A DNA stretch of 64,000 nucleotides from [Empedobacter] haloabium. GTDB taxonomy: Bacteria; Pseudomonadota; Gammaproteobacteria; Burkholderiales; Burkholderiaceae_D. Below the pieces are notes generated by a model. That model was given only the letters and a program-made list of their open reading frames with translations, was not told the origin of the DNA and made no database searches. The DNA lies in contig CP136508.1 of assembly GCA_008011715.2 (NCBI GenBank), forward strand, positions 1,302,001 to 1,366,000, read 5' to 3'. This document shows, in pieces, positions 48,305-57,571 of this stretch (position 1 is the first letter of the stretch; every line of letters starts with the position of its first letter). Both the position numbers and the translations under genes were made by a program.

Positions 48305-49264
48305 ATGACATTTCTTTCCATTCTCTGCGCATTGCTGCTCGAGCAGATGAAGCCACTGCGCGCGGACAATCCGATCTACGCCGAGATCAAACGTCTCGCA
48401 GTGCGCATGGAAACGTGGTTCAACGCCGGTGACCCCAGCCATGGCCGGATCGGCTGGTTCGTCATGATGGCCGCCCTGATCGTGCCCACGGGCCTGATCT
48501 ACTGGGTGCTGCTGCGCTATGACCTGATCCTGGCGGCCTTTGCCTGGAATGTCCTGATCGTCTACCTGACCCTCGGCTTTCGTCATTACAGCCACTATTT
48601 CACGTCGATCCAGCTGGCCCTGAACGCGGGCGACGAAGCGGCCGCGCGCGCGCTGCTGGCCGAATGGACCAAGCAGGACACGGTGGGCATGGAAGTGAAC
48701 GAGATCTCCCGCATCGCCGTCGAAAAGGCCCTGATCACCACGCACCGCAGCGTGTTCGGCGTGTTCTTCTGGTTCCTGATGCCGCTGGGGCCCGCGGCCG
48801 CCGTCATGTACCGCGTGGCGGAATACCTGGCGCGCGCCTGGAACGAGCCTGAGCACATGCGCAACGAGGCCTTCGGCCTGTTCGCGGCGCGCGCGTTTTA
48901 TTGGATCGACTGGATTCCCGCGCGCCTGACGGCGGTGGCCTTTGCCATCGTCGGCAACTTCGAGGACGCGATCTACGCCTGGCGCAATTTCGCCTACCGC
49001 TGGCGCGACGAAGCCATCGGCATCATCCTGGCCTCGGGCGGCGGCGCGATGGGCGTGCGCCTCGGCACACCGCAGGAAAACGCCGCGAAAGTGGTGCCGG
49101 CCGACGCGGGCACGGTCGACATCAGCGACGTGGAAGTGGAGACGCTGCCGGGCGACGAGCCTTCGGTGCGCGCGCTGCAAAGCACCGTGGGCCTGGTGTG
49201 GCGCGCGCTGCTGCTGTGGATGCTGCTGCTGTTGCTGCTGTCCGGCGCCGTCTACCTTGGCTGA
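48305..49264 (+). CDS. CobD/CbiB-like membrane protein
   Basis: 319 residues. MTFLSILCALLLEQMKPLRADN, then several hydrophobic segments (MMAALIVPTGLIYWVLL, FFWFLMPLGPAAAVMYRVAEYLARAW) and a C-terminal helix LLLWMLLLLLLSGAVYL. The pattern matches the CobD/CbiB clan members found without the rest of cobalamin synthesis in many betaproteobacteria. Real cobalamin assembly is doubtful, since no cob genes adjoin; a cell-envelope role (as in AmpE) is an alternative. Confidence 0.78.
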   Translation: MTFLSILCALLLEQMKPLRADNPIYAEIKRLAVRMETWFNAGDPSHGRIGWFVMMAALIVPTGLIYWVLLRYDLILAAFAWNVLIVYLTLGFRHYSHYFTSIQLALNAGDEAAARALLAEWTKQDTVGMEVNEISRIAVEKALITTHRSVFGVFFWFLMPLGPAAAVMYRVAEYLARAWNEPEHMRNEAFGLFAARAFYWIDWIPARLTAVAFAIVGNFEDAIYAWRNFAYRWRDEAIGIILASGGGAMGVRLGTPQENAAKVVPADAGTVDISDVEVETLPGDEPSVRALQSTVGLVWRALLLWMLLLLLLSGAVYLG

Positions 49265-49384
49265 CCGGCCTTGGGCGGGGCACGCGCGTGCGTGCCGCGT
49301 GTCCTTCCGAAGCCGTTTACAATGCTGCCATTGGGGCCGGCTGCGCATGTAGTATTCCTTCATCCGCCTTCAGGTACTTCGGCG

Positions 49385-49415
49385 CTCAGGTCTTCTATAA
49401 GATATAATACCTGAG
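49385..49415. promoter_or_regulatory. Inverted repeat around a TATAAT box before the DUF3579 gene
   Basis: CTCAGGT (49385-49391) and ACCTGAG (49409-49415) flank a TATAAT (49403-49408). The arms could be an operator over the core promoter or a transcript hairpin. Located 29 bp before the DUF3579 ATG. Confidence 0.5.
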
Positions 49416-49443
49416 GTTCCTCCACGTATCTTTGTTCAAGCCT

Positions 49444-49755
49444 ATGGCCAGCGAGTTCTTTATTCTTGGGCTTACCACCGACGGCAAGCAGTTCCGGCCC
49501 AGCGATTGGGCGGAGCGCCTGTGCGGCGTGATGTCGTGCTTCCGGCCTGCCGGAACCGGTGGCCGCAATGCCCATCTGCAGTACTCGCCGCTGGTGCGGC
49601 CCACGATCACGAACGGCGTCAAGGCGGTGGTCGTCAACGAGACGTTGAAGGAGATCGAGCCGATGGCGTACCACTTCGTGCGCCAGTTCGCCACCGATAA
49701 CAAGCTGCAGATGGTCGACGCCTGCCACGTGCCCCTGCCTGGCGACAAAACCTAG
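49444..49755 (+). CDS. DUF3579 family protein
   Basis: 103 residues from ATG 49444 (MASEFFILGLTTDGKQFRPSDWAERLCGVM, in parts: ASEFFILGLTTDGKQFRPSD). A TTG at 49432 adds four residues. DUF3579 is a betaproteobacterial family of unknown function. No signal peptide; several conserved Cys (CGVMSCFRP). Preceded by the promoter-like repeat at 49385. Confidence 0.85.
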   Translation: MASEFFILGLTTDGKQFRPSDWAERLCGVMSCFRPAGTGGRNAHLQYSPLVRPTITNGVKAVVVNETLKEIEPMAYHFVRQFATDNKLQMVDACHVPLPGDKT

Positions 49756-49818
49756 TCATTCCCCCTCCCGGCCGAAAAGCGTACGATACGGTTTTGCCAA
49801 CGCTCGTTGCGAGACCAA

Positions 49819-52575
49819 ATGAATCCACGCTTTTGCGGTACCAAGGCAGTCCTGCTGCTGTCCTGTTTTTCCCTCACCTGTTCCGTCACCTTCGTTCCCG
49901 CCTACGCCGCTGACAAGCCGGTCGCCGCGAAGCCAGCCTCGCTTGTGTTGCCCGCGGGTGTCGCCAAGGGGCCGTCGATCGAAGGCATCACCGAATACCG
50001 GCTGGCCAATGGCCTGAAGGTGCTGCTGTTCCCGGACGCTTCCAAGCCCACCGTCACCGTCAACGTCACCTACCTGGTCGGCTCGCGCCACGAGAACTAC
50101 GGCGAGACCGGCATGGCGCATTTGCTGGAACACCTGATGTTCAAGGGCGCGCCGAAGAACCGCAACATCCCGCAGCAGTTCGCCGAGCGCGGCATGGACT
50201 TCAACGGCACCACGTCGACCGACCGGACCAACTACTACGAGGTGTTCCCGGCCAGCGGCGACAACCTGAAGTGGGCGCTGGAGATGGAGGCGGAGCGCAT
50301 GACGAAGTCGTTCATCGCCAAGAGCGACCTGGCCTCGGAGATGACGGTGGTGCGCAACGAATACGAGAACGGCGAGAACAGCCCGTTCGACGTGCTGATG
50401 AAGCGCATGGAAAGCGTGGCCTACGACTGGCACAGCTACGGCCGTTCGACGATCGGCAACCGCAGCGACATCGAGAACGTGCGCATCGAGAACCTGCAGG
50501 CGTTCTACCGCACCTGGTACCAGCCCGACAACGCGGTGCTGCTGGTGGCCGGCAAGTTCGATCCGGCCCAGACGCTGGCGTGGATCGGCAAGACCTTCGG
50601 CGCCATCCCGAAACCGAAGCGCAAGCTGCCGCCGTTCTGGACGGTCGAGCCGACGCAGGATGGCGAGCGCCAGTACGTGGTGCGCCGCAAGGGCGACGTG
50701 CAGATCGTCCTGGTCGGCTACAAGGTGCCATCCGGCCTGCATCCGGACAGCGACCGCCTGTCCATCATGAGCCAGATCCAGAGCGACACGCCGAACGGGC
50801 GCCTGCACAAGCTGCTGGTGGAGACGGGCAAGGCGGCGCAGGTGTTCAGCTACGGCATGACGGGCTATGCGCCCGGCCTGCAGCTGTTCGGCGCCGTCGT
50901 CAAGGCCGGCCAGCCGGTCGAGCCGGTGCGCGACGCGCTGGTCGAGGCGGTGGAAGGCTTCGCCAAGACGCCGCCGACGGCCGAGGAAATGGCGCGCACG
51001 CTGCGTACCTATAACAACGCGATCGAGAAGTCGCTGAACGATCCGCAGCAGGTCGGCATCGCGCTGTCCGAACACATCGCGCTGGGCGACTGGCGCCTCC
51101 TGTTCCAGGGCCGCGACGCGCTGCCGTCGATCACGGCGCAGCAGGTGGCGGAGGCGGCGGGGCGTTACCTGAAGCGCGACAACCGCACCGTCGGCCTGTT
51201 CCTGCCGGACGACGCGCCGCAGCGCGCCGTCATCGCGCCGGCACCGGAAGCGGCCGAGGTGCTGAAGGACTACAAGCCGAAGGACAGCACGCTGACGTCG
51301 GAGAATTTCGAGCCGAGCCAGGACAACATCATGGCGCGCACCGAAGTGCGCCAGATCGGCCCGATCAAGGCGGCGCTGCTGCCGAAGAAGAACCGTGGCG
51401 AGGCGGTCTCCGTCAACCTGCGCCTGCACTGGGGCGACGAGAAGAACCAGTTCGGCAAGTCGCTCATCGCCGCCGCCACCGGCGAGATGCTGACGCGCGG
51501 CACGACGAAGTACACGCGTGCGCAGCTGGCGGACGAGATGTCGAAGCTGAAGATTTCGGGCAGCCTGTACGGCTTCGACACGACGCGCGAGCACCTGGAT
51601 GCGGCGCTGCGCCTGGTCGCGCACGTGCTGCGCGAGCCGAGCTTCCCGGAAGCGGAGTTCGAGCAGATGCGCCAGCAGTGGATCGTCGCCATCGAAGCGA
51701 ACCGCAACGAACCGCCGGCACTGGCGAACCAGGCACTGGAAGAGTACTTCGACCACTGGCCGAAAGGCGACCCGCGCGCCGTCATGACGGTCGACGAGCA
51801 GCTGGCCGGCATCAAGGCGCTGACCCTGGACGACATCAAGGCCTACCACCGCGAGTTCTACGGCGCCTCGCATGCCGAGCTGGCGATCGTCGGCGACTTC
51901 GACAAGGAAGCGGCCGCGAAAACGGTGGCGCAGGCGCTGGGCGGCTGGGACAGCAAGGCGAACTACGCGCGCATCCTCGACGCCAACGTGGACAAGCCGG
52001 CCGTACGCAAGGCCATCGTCACGCCGGACAAGGAGAACGGCTTCTACACGGCACGCCTGAACCTGGACCTGGGCCGCGACGACCCGGACTACCCGGCGCT
52101 GGAACTGGCCAACTTCATCTTCGGCGACGGCGGCCTGAAGTCGCGCCTGATGGACCGCATCCGCCAGAAGGACGGCCTGTCGTATGGCGGTGGTTCGGCG
52201 CTGAGCGTGAACGACATCGACCGCGCCGCGCACTTCTCGATCAGCGCCATCGCGGCGCCGCAGAACCTGGCAAAGCTGGAAGCGGCCGTGCGCGAGGAGC
52301 TGGAGCGCGCCGTCAAGCAGGGCTTCACGGCGGCCGAGGTGGCGGGCGCCAAATCGGGCCTGCTGCAGCAGCGCATCCAGAACCGCTCGAAGGACAGCGT
52401 GGTGGCAGGCGGCTGGACCAACTACCTGTACCTGGGCCGCACGTGGGAGTGGAGCAAGCGGCACGAGCAGAAGCTGCGCGCGCTGACGGTGGAGCAGGTC
52501 AATGCCGCGTTCCGGCGGCATGTGGATCCGGCCAGGCTGGCGGTCGTGGTGGCCGGGGACACCAAGGGCAAGTGA
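49819..52575 (+). CDS. M16 (pitrilysin-type) zinc metalloprotease, tandem-domain form
   Basis: 918 residues, signal peptide at the start (CGTKAVLLLSCFSLTCSVTFVPAYA) pointing to the periplasm. The N-terminal half is catalytic: HLLEHLMFKG gives HxxEH at 101-105, and MTVVRNEYENGENSP supplies the third zinc ligand Glu. The C-terminal half (from about 470) is a second M16 domain without an HxxEH motif (LRLHWGDEKNQFGKSLIAAATGEMLTRG). Such fused proteins act as clam-shell proteases on peptides. ATG 49819 is preferred over the TTG at 49807. Confidence 0.92.
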   Translation: MNPRFCGTKAVLLLSCFSLTCSVTFVPAYAADKPVAAKPASLVLPAGVAKGPSIEGITEYRLANGLKVLLFPDASKPTVTVNVTYLVGSRHENYGETGMAHLLEHLMFKGAPKNRNIPQQFAERGMDFNGTTSTDRTNYYEVFPASGDNLKWALEMEAERMTKSFIAKSDLASEMTVVRNEYENGENSPFDVLMKRMESVAYDWHSYGRSTIGNRSDIENVRIENLQAFYRTWYQPDNAVLLVAGKFDPAQTLAWIGKTFGAIPKPKRKLPPFWTVEPTQDGERQYVVRRKGDVQIVLVGYKVPSGLHPDSDRLSIMSQIQSDTPNGRLHKLLVETGKAAQVFSYGMTGYAPGLQLFGAVVKAGQPVEPVRDALVEAVEGFAKTPPTAEEMARTLRTYNNAIEKSLNDPQQVGIALSEHIALGDWRLLFQGRDALPSITAQQVAEAAGRYLKRDNRTVGLFLPDDAPQRAVIAPAPEAAEVLKDYKPKDSTLTSENFEPSQDNIMARTEVRQIGPIKAALLPKKNRGEAVSVNLRLHWGDEKNQFGKSLIAAATGEMLTRGTTKYTRAQLADEMSKLKISGSLYGFDTTREHLDAALRLVAHVLREPSFPEAEFEQMRQQWIVAIEANRNEPPALANQALEEYFDHWPKGDPRAVMTVDEQLAGIKALTLDDIKAYHREFYGASHAELAIVGDFDKEAAAKTVAQALGGWDSKANYARILDANVDKPAVRKAIVTPDKENGFYTARLNLDLGRDDPDYPALELANFIFGDGGLKSRLMDRIRQKDGLSYGGGSALSVNDIDRAAHFSISAIAAPQNLAKLEAAVREELERAVKQGFTAAEVAGAKSGLLQQRIQNRSKDSVVAGGWTNYLYLGRTWEWSKRHEQKLRALTVEQVNAAFRRHVDPARLAVVVAGDTKGK

Positions 52576-52586
52576 GTGGAACCCCT

Positions 52587-52639
52587 GGTGTCAGGCACCG
52601 ATCTGCGGGTCTGCGACCCGCAGATCGGTGCCTGACACC
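52587..52639. repeat. Long perfect palindrome (GTGTCAGGCAC type) 1
   Basis: 25-bp perfect arms (52587-52611 and 52615-52639) around a 3-base loop, starting GGTGTCAGGCACC. Directly after the M16 gene. Confidence 0.9.
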
Positions 52640-52677
52640 GGCGTTTTCGATTTGCGGCCCGCGGCACAAATTGCACC

Positions 52678-52730
52678 GGTGTCAGGCACTCATCTTCGCG
52701 TCGAAGACTCGAAGATGAGTGCCTGACACC
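52678..52730. repeat. Long perfect palindrome (GTGTCAGGCAC type) 2
   Basis: 21-bp perfect arms (52678-52698 and 52710-52730) with the same GGTGTCAGGCAC end as the previous copy but a different inner sequence. The pair lies between the convergent M16 and GntR genes. Confidence 0.9.
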
Positions 52731-52756
52731 TTGGGTTTCCAGTCTCCGCACCCGCC

Positions 52757-53494
52757 TCAGGGCGTACTCAACTCCGCCACGAAGTCATACATATCGCCCC
52801 GGAAGATCGACCGGCAGAACTCCACCGCCCGCCCGTCGCGCAGGAAGCCCAGGCGTTCCACCGCCAGGCCCGCGTCGCCCTGCTGCGCCTGCAGCAGCTG
52901 CGCCTGTTCCGCGTTCAGGAGCAGGGCCGACAGCCGCTGCAAGGCCCGTACCGGCCGGTTACCCGACTTCTCCAGCGCCTCGTACATCGACACGTCCACC
53001 GCCTCCAGCGAGGGGAGGGCGCCCGCCACGATGGTGGCGTACTCCAGGCACATCGGGATCTCGTCCGCATAGCGGATGCGGTTGAAGCGGTAGACCGGCG
53101 CGCCCGGCGACAACCGCAGGCGCAAGGCTTCCTCGGGCGTCACCGTACCTTCCGAGCGCTTCAGCCACACGCTGCGCGGATTGCGCCCGCGCGCCCGCAT
53201 GTCTTCCGAAAACGAGGTCAGCTTGGCGAAATTCTTCTCGATGCGTGTGTTGATGAAGTTGCCCGAGCCGGGCCGGCGCACCAGCAGGCCTTCGTCGACC
53301 AGGCCGTCGATCGCCTTGCGCACGGTGATGCGGGAAATCGACAGGTCGGCCGCCAGCTGGCGTTCCGCCGGCAGCGCCTCGTCCGGACCGAAGATGCGCT
53401 TGTCGATCGCCTCGCGCAGCGCCCGCTGCAATTGCTGGTACAGGGGCAAACTGGTCTGCTCCATGCTGCGCATGATCTCTGCGAGCGAATTCAT
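52757..53494 (-). CDS. GntR/HutC-family regulator, NagQ/NagR-like
   Basis: 245 residues. Winged-helix N-terminus (PLYQQLQRALREAIDKRIF, then SISRITVRKAIDGLVDEGLLVRRPGSGNF) and a C-terminal UTRA effector domain (RLSPGAPVYRFNRIRYADEIPMCLEYATI). The start ATG 53494 (MNSLAEIM) has GGGAG; the longer frame is rejected. UTRA regulators beside TonB receptors and NagX proteins are usually NagQ-type repressors answering to GlcNAc-6-phosphate or glucosamine-6-phosphate. It is divergent from the TonB receptor gene it probably controls. Confidence 0.9.
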   Translation of the reverse strand: MNSLAEIMRSMEQTSLPLYQQLQRALREAIDKRIFGPDEALPAERQLAADLSISRITVRKAIDGLVDEGLLVRRPGSGNFINTRIEKNFAKLTSFSEDMRARGRNPRSVWLKRSEGTVTPEEALRLRLSPGAPVYRFNRIRYADEIPMCLEYATIVAGALPSLEAVDVSMYEALEKSGNRPVRALQRLSALLLNAEQAQLLQAQQGDAGLAVERLGFLRDGRAVEFCRSIFRGDMYDFVAELSTP

Positions 53495-53875
53495 TGGTTC
53501 TCCCGGGCCGGTCGCGTCGCTGCGCGCCTGTCGTTGATGTGGATGCGGCATGAAAATGCGGCGTCGATAATACCAAAAAAAGACCATGCCCCACCGGTCC
53601 ACCTCAGCCTTTCGCAAGTCCTCCCTCTGCGATAGCGCTATCTAGCAACGCTTGTAACCAAAGTGGTATGTATTTTCAATACAACATGCGAAAAAATTAC
53701 GGAAATTGGTAGTGTTCTGGTATTGGTTGGGGGTATATTGGCGCTCGATTGGTTTTGTAAGTGGCATGACGAGACCAAACCAGCCTGGGCAGGCAACAAC
53801 CGGGTTCGGTCTTTCGTAGGTAAAAATCGGCACGAGCCACCACGGCACCGTGGGGCTCATCTCTAGGGGGAGTAC
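53495..53875. other. Divergent regulatory region before the TonB receptor
   Basis: 381 bp between the GntR and TonB receptor starts. It contains a perfect inverted repeat at 53669-53683 and AT-rich promoter-like sequence near 53690-53760. No gene; a 67-codon frame at 53663-53866 has no domain. Confidence 0.55.
53669..53683. promoter_or_regulatory. Candidate GntR operator
   Basis: TGTATTTTCAATACA is a perfect 6-3-6 inverted repeat between the GntR gene and the TonB receptor gene. GntR/HutC regulators bind short palindromes of this size, so it is a plausible operator. It is unverified. Confidence 0.45.
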
Positions 53876-56533
53876 ATGAAGCGCAATTTGACACCGATCG
53901 CGGCCGCTGTCGCGATCCTGATCACCGGCAGTGGTATGGCCTACGCCCAGCAAGCCAGCGACCAGAACAAGGACATGACCGTCATCACCGTGACCGGCGT
54001 ACGGGCCGCACTGGAACAGTCGCTGAACCAGAAGCGCAACGCCGACTCGCTGGTCGAGGTGATCACGGCCGAAGACGTGGGCAAGATGCCCGACAAGAGC
54101 GTCGCCGACTCGCTGCAGCGCGTGCCTGGCGTTTCCGTCGCCACCGCCGGCGGCACCGAAGGCGGCTTCGGCGAGAACGACCGCGTCAGCCTGAAGGGCA
54201 CCCCCTCGAACCTCGCGCTGACGACCCTGAACGGCCATACCGTCTCCAGCGGCGACTGGTACATCTCGAACATCACCAGCGGCGGCCGCTCAGTCAGCTA
54301 CTCGATGTTCCCGTCCGAGCTGATCGGCCGCGTTACCGTCCATAAGAGCTCGCAGGCCAACCTGATCGAAGGCGGTGCCTCGGGCAATGTCGACATCGAG
54401 ACCCGCAAGCCATTGAGCTTCAAGAAGCCGTTCACCCTGATGGGTTCCATCGAGGGCGTGTACAGCGAAGGCTCGAAGAAGAAGGACGCGCAGTTCTCCG
54501 CGCTGGCGAACTGGAAGAACGAACAGAACAACATGGGCGTGCTGGTCCAGGTGTTCGACGAAAAACGCACCCTGCGCCGCATGGGCCAGGAATTCCTGTG
54601 GTGGGACAAGGTCACGCCAGGCATCGCGCCGGACTGGATCAAGGCCAACCCCGAGGTGGAAGGCAAATGGCTGTCGCTGCTGACCGGTTCCTCGCTGTTC
54701 CAGCAGGAGCGCGAGCGCAAGGGCGGCATGATCGACGTGCAGTTCAAGGTCAACAAGGACTTCAGCTTCGACATCAACGGCTTCTACACGCGCCTGGATG
54801 CCGACAACGTCAACGCCAACTTCATGATGGCGCCGTACCAGGCGCTGTCGAACAACTGGTCGGGCGTCGGCGGCGTGGTGCCGTCCAGCTACACGATCGC
54901 CGGCAACCAGATCACGTCGATCACGTTCCCGGCCGCCTGCCCGGCAGGCCTGAACTGCGCCAACATGGGCCCGTCCGTGCAGGACATCATCGCCCGCCCC
55001 GGTTCCTATTCCGATTCGAAGTTCGTCAACTTCGACTGGCAATGGCGCGCCAGCGATTCGCTGCGCTTCACCGGCCAGATCGGCACCACGCGCGGCACTG
55101 GCTACGCTCGTGACTACGGCTACGAAGCCTGGCTGGCCTATGCGGGCACCAGCCTGACGATGCATGGCCTGGGTGCGCCGGCCAACGTCACCGTCGACAA
55201 TGCCGCCACGTTCAATCCGCGCACGGGCGCCGACTTCTTCGGTGGCTGGGCTTCGGACACGACGGCCAAGGACAAGGAAACCTACGGCCAGATCGATGGT
55301 TCCTGGCAGGCGCCGTGGGCGGCCGTGCCGACCCTGCACTTCGGTGTGCGCGCGGCCAAGCATGACCGCGACCTGACCTGGCTGCAGGGCACGATCGCAC
55401 CGGCCGGCGGCCTGCTGGCCAACCGTCCGAAAGGCCTGACGAACTACCCGACGAGCCCACTGGCCAACGTGCTGCAGGGCGGCTGGACCTTCACCGGCGA
55501 CTCGATGAAGGAGTGGGGCGATACCTACGTGTCGTTCAACCAGCATGCCTACCAGAGCGAATTCCAGATTCGCGAGAAGGCGACGGCCGCCTACGTGATG
55601 GGCGACCTGGAACTGGGCCGCTTCACGGGTAACGTGGGCGTGCGCTTCGTGCGCACCGAGATCGACGTGGCCAACGGCTCGCCGAACAACGTATGGAATC
55701 CGGTGCGCTCGTCGAACACGTACAACGACTTCCTGCCGAGCATCAACCTGAAGACCAACGTGACGGACAACGTGGTGGTGCGCGCCGCCGCAAGCCGCAC
55801 GCTGGCGCGGCCGGACTTCGGCGCACTGGGCGCGCTGTCGCTGAACGACCTGACGTACTCCGGCTCGGGCGGCAATCCGAACCTCAAACCCATCATGTCG
55901 AACAACGTCGACGTGGGCGCGGAGTGGTACTTCATGCCGAAGTCGCTGCTGGGCGTGAACGTCTACAACATGAACATCGGTTCCTATGTCACGTACGGCG
56001 CCTCCACGGCGCAGTTCTACAACAACTCCGTCAAGGCCGTCACCACGTACAACATGAGCGCGGCGCTGAACACCAAGGCACGCGTGCGCGGCGTCGAGCT
56101 GCAGTACGTGCAGGACCTGGGCAACGGCTTCGGCTTCAACGTCAACTACACGTATGCGGACGGCGAGGAACGCGCCAAGGCGCCGAAATCGGCCTGCGCC
56201 GACCTGGGTGACTGCAATATGATCGGCACGTCGAAGAACTCGTACAACGCCAGCGTGTTCTATGAAAACGAGCGCTTCAGCGCGCGCCTGAACTACAGCT
56301 TCCGGTCGGCGTTCCTGAATGGCCTGGATCGCAACAGCGCGATCTACCAGGACGATGTCGGCACCGTCTCGGCTTCCGTCAACTACAACCTGACCGAAAA
56401 CCTGACGCTGTCGCTGGAAGGCAAGGACCTGAACGATCCGCTGCTGAAGTCCTATGCCTCGTCGAAAGAGCAGCCACGCGCGTTCTACAAGAACGGCAAG
56501 CAGATCTTCTTCGGCGTGCGCGGCAAGATGTAA
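53876..56533 (+). CDS. TonB-dependent outer membrane receptor
   Basis: 885 residues. Signal peptide (IAAAVAILITGSGMAYAQQ), TonB-box-like ITVTGVRAAL, plug domain with EVITAEDVGKMPDKSVADSLQRVPGVSV, then LKGTPSNLALTTLNGHTV and a beta-barrel of about 700 residues. The subfamily with VITAEDVGKMPDKS and large GW-type barrels takes up oligosaccharides. In this locus chitooligosaccharides are likely. The last residue is Met (VRGKM), not the usual Phe. A GGGGGAG site precedes the ATG. Terminator at 56553. Confidence 0.95.
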   Translation: MKRNLTPIAAAVAILITGSGMAYAQQASDQNKDMTVITVTGVRAALEQSLNQKRNADSLVEVITAEDVGKMPDKSVADSLQRVPGVSVATAGGTEGGFGENDRVSLKGTPSNLALTTLNGHTVSSGDWYISNITSGGRSVSYSMFPSELIGRVTVHKSSQANLIEGGASGNVDIETRKPLSFKKPFTLMGSIEGVYSEGSKKKDAQFSALANWKNEQNNMGVLVQVFDEKRTLRRMGQEFLWWDKVTPGIAPDWIKANPEVEGKWLSLLTGSSLFQQERERKGGMIDVQFKVNKDFSFDINGFYTRLDADNVNANFMMAPYQALSNNWSGVGGVVPSSYTIAGNQITSITFPAACPAGLNCANMGPSVQDIIARPGSYSDSKFVNFDWQWRASDSLRFTGQIGTTRGTGYARDYGYEAWLAYAGTSLTMHGLGAPANVTVDNAATFNPRTGADFFGGWASDTTAKDKETYGQIDGSWQAPWAAVPTLHFGVRAAKHDRDLTWLQGTIAPAGGLLANRPKGLTNYPTSPLANVLQGGWTFTGDSMKEWGDTYVSFNQHAYQSEFQIREKATAAYVMGDLELGRFTGNVGVRFVRTEIDVANGSPNNVWNPVRSSNTYNDFLPSINLKTNVTDNVVVRAAASRTLARPDFGALGALSLNDLTYSGSGGNPNLKPIMSNNVDVGAEWYFMPKSLLGVNVYNMNIGSYVTYGASTAQFYNNSVKAVTTYNMSAALNTKARVRGVELQYVQDLGNGFGFNVNYTYADGEERAKAPKSACADLGDCNMIGTSKNSYNASVFYENERFSARLNYSFRSAFLNGLDRNSAIYQDDVGTVSASVNYNLTENLTLSLEGKDLNDPLLKSYASSKEQPRAFYKNGKQIFFGVRGKM

Positions 56534-56552
56534 GCAGCCACCGCGTCAACGG

Positions 56553-56586
56553 GGCAGGGCCGGTTTCGCCGGCCCTGCCTTTTTTC
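56553..56586 (+). terminator. Terminator after the TonB receptor gene
   Basis: GGCAGGGCCGG (56553-56563) pairs with CCGGCCCTGCC (56569-56579), loop TTTCG, then TTTTTTT. Read-through into the GH18 gene 17 bp later is possible. Confidence 0.9.
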
Positions 56587-56602
56587 CTTTCTGGAGTGCA
56601 GC

Positions 56603-57571
56603 ATGCGTCACCTTCTTTCCTTCCTCGGCGCGGCGATGCTGGCCGGCGCGGTTCACGCCGCGCCGGCCGTCGTCGTCAGCCCGTACAAGCACCTGCCGCA
56701 GTACTGGCCTGACGACAGTGTCATCACCGTCGCGCAAGGCGCCTTCCTGGCGCAGGCAGGCCGGCCAGCCGCGCTGACCTGGGCCTTCGCCACCGGCGAG
56801 TGCGGCAGCGAGACCTGGAACGGCCGTCCCGGCCAGGCCGTGGCGCACGCCAACACGAAAGCCTTCGAGCGCGCCGGCGTCGATTACATCGTCTCCACCG
56901 GCGGCCAGGGCGGCGTGTTCACGTGCGCCAGCGACGCCGGCATGGAGGCGTTCATCGCCCGCTACGACACGCCGCGGCTGCTCGGCTTCGACTTCGACAT
57001 CGAGGCGGAGCAGACCCCGGCGCAGATCCGCGCGCTGACCGACCGTATCGCCGTGGCCCAGCGCAAGCATCCGCACCTGCGCTTCAGCTTCACGGTGGCG
57101 ACGCACGCGGCGTCCGACGGCAGCCAGGCCAGCCTGAATCCGATGGCCGAGCGGGTGCTGGCCGCCGTGCGCGCCAGCGGCATCAAGGATTACTTGCTGA
57201 ACCTGATGGTGATGGACTACGGACCCGCCAGCAGCAAGGTGTGCGTGCTGCGCGGCGAACGCTGCGACATGGGCGCTTCCGCCCTGCAGGCGGCGCGCAA
57301 CGTCCATGCGAAATACGGCGTGCCGTTCGCGCAGATCGAACTGACGCCGATGATCGGCGTGAACGACGTCGTCGAGAACGTCTTCACGCTGGCGGACGCC
57401 GCCACCGTCGCACGCGGCGTGCGCGAGCTGGGGCTGGCCGGGCTGCATTACTGGTCGCTGGATCGCGATACGCCATGCGAGGCGAAAGGGGCGGATGCGC
57501 GATGCAGCTCGATGCCTGGCGTGCCGGCCGGCGCCTACTGGCGCGCCTTCGAGCAGGCGGTGCGGCGTTGA
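56603..57571 (+). CDS. GH18-family glycoside hydrolase (chitinase-like)
   Basis: 322 residues. Signal peptide MRHLLSFLGAAMLAGAVHA. The catalytic motif FDFDIE at 129-134 gives the DxDxE-type core with acid Glu134, typical of GH18 chitinases/chitinase-like enzymes. The opening SPYKHLPQYWPDDSV and later LNLMVMDYG, then GLHYWSLDRDTPC match bacterial GH18 enzymes acting on N-acetylglucosamine polymers. No carbohydrate-binding module. Probably periplasmic or secreted, cleaving imported or released oligosaccharides. Overlaps nagX by 4 nt. Confidence 0.85.
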   Translation: MRHLLSFLGAAMLAGAVHAAPAVVVSPYKHLPQYWPDDSVITVAQGAFLAQAGRPAALTWAFATGECGSETWNGRPGQAVAHANTKAFERAGVDYIVSTGGQGGVFTCASDAGMEAFIARYDTPRLLGFDFDIEAEQTPAQIRALTDRIAVAQRKHPHLRFSFTVATHAASDGSQASLNPMAERVLAAVRASGIKDYLLNLMVMDYGPASSKVCVLRGERCDMGASALQAARNVHAKYGVPFAQIELTPMIGVNDVVENVFTLADAATVARGVRELGLAGLHYWSLDRDTPCEAKGADARCSSMPGVPAGAYWRAFEQAVRR

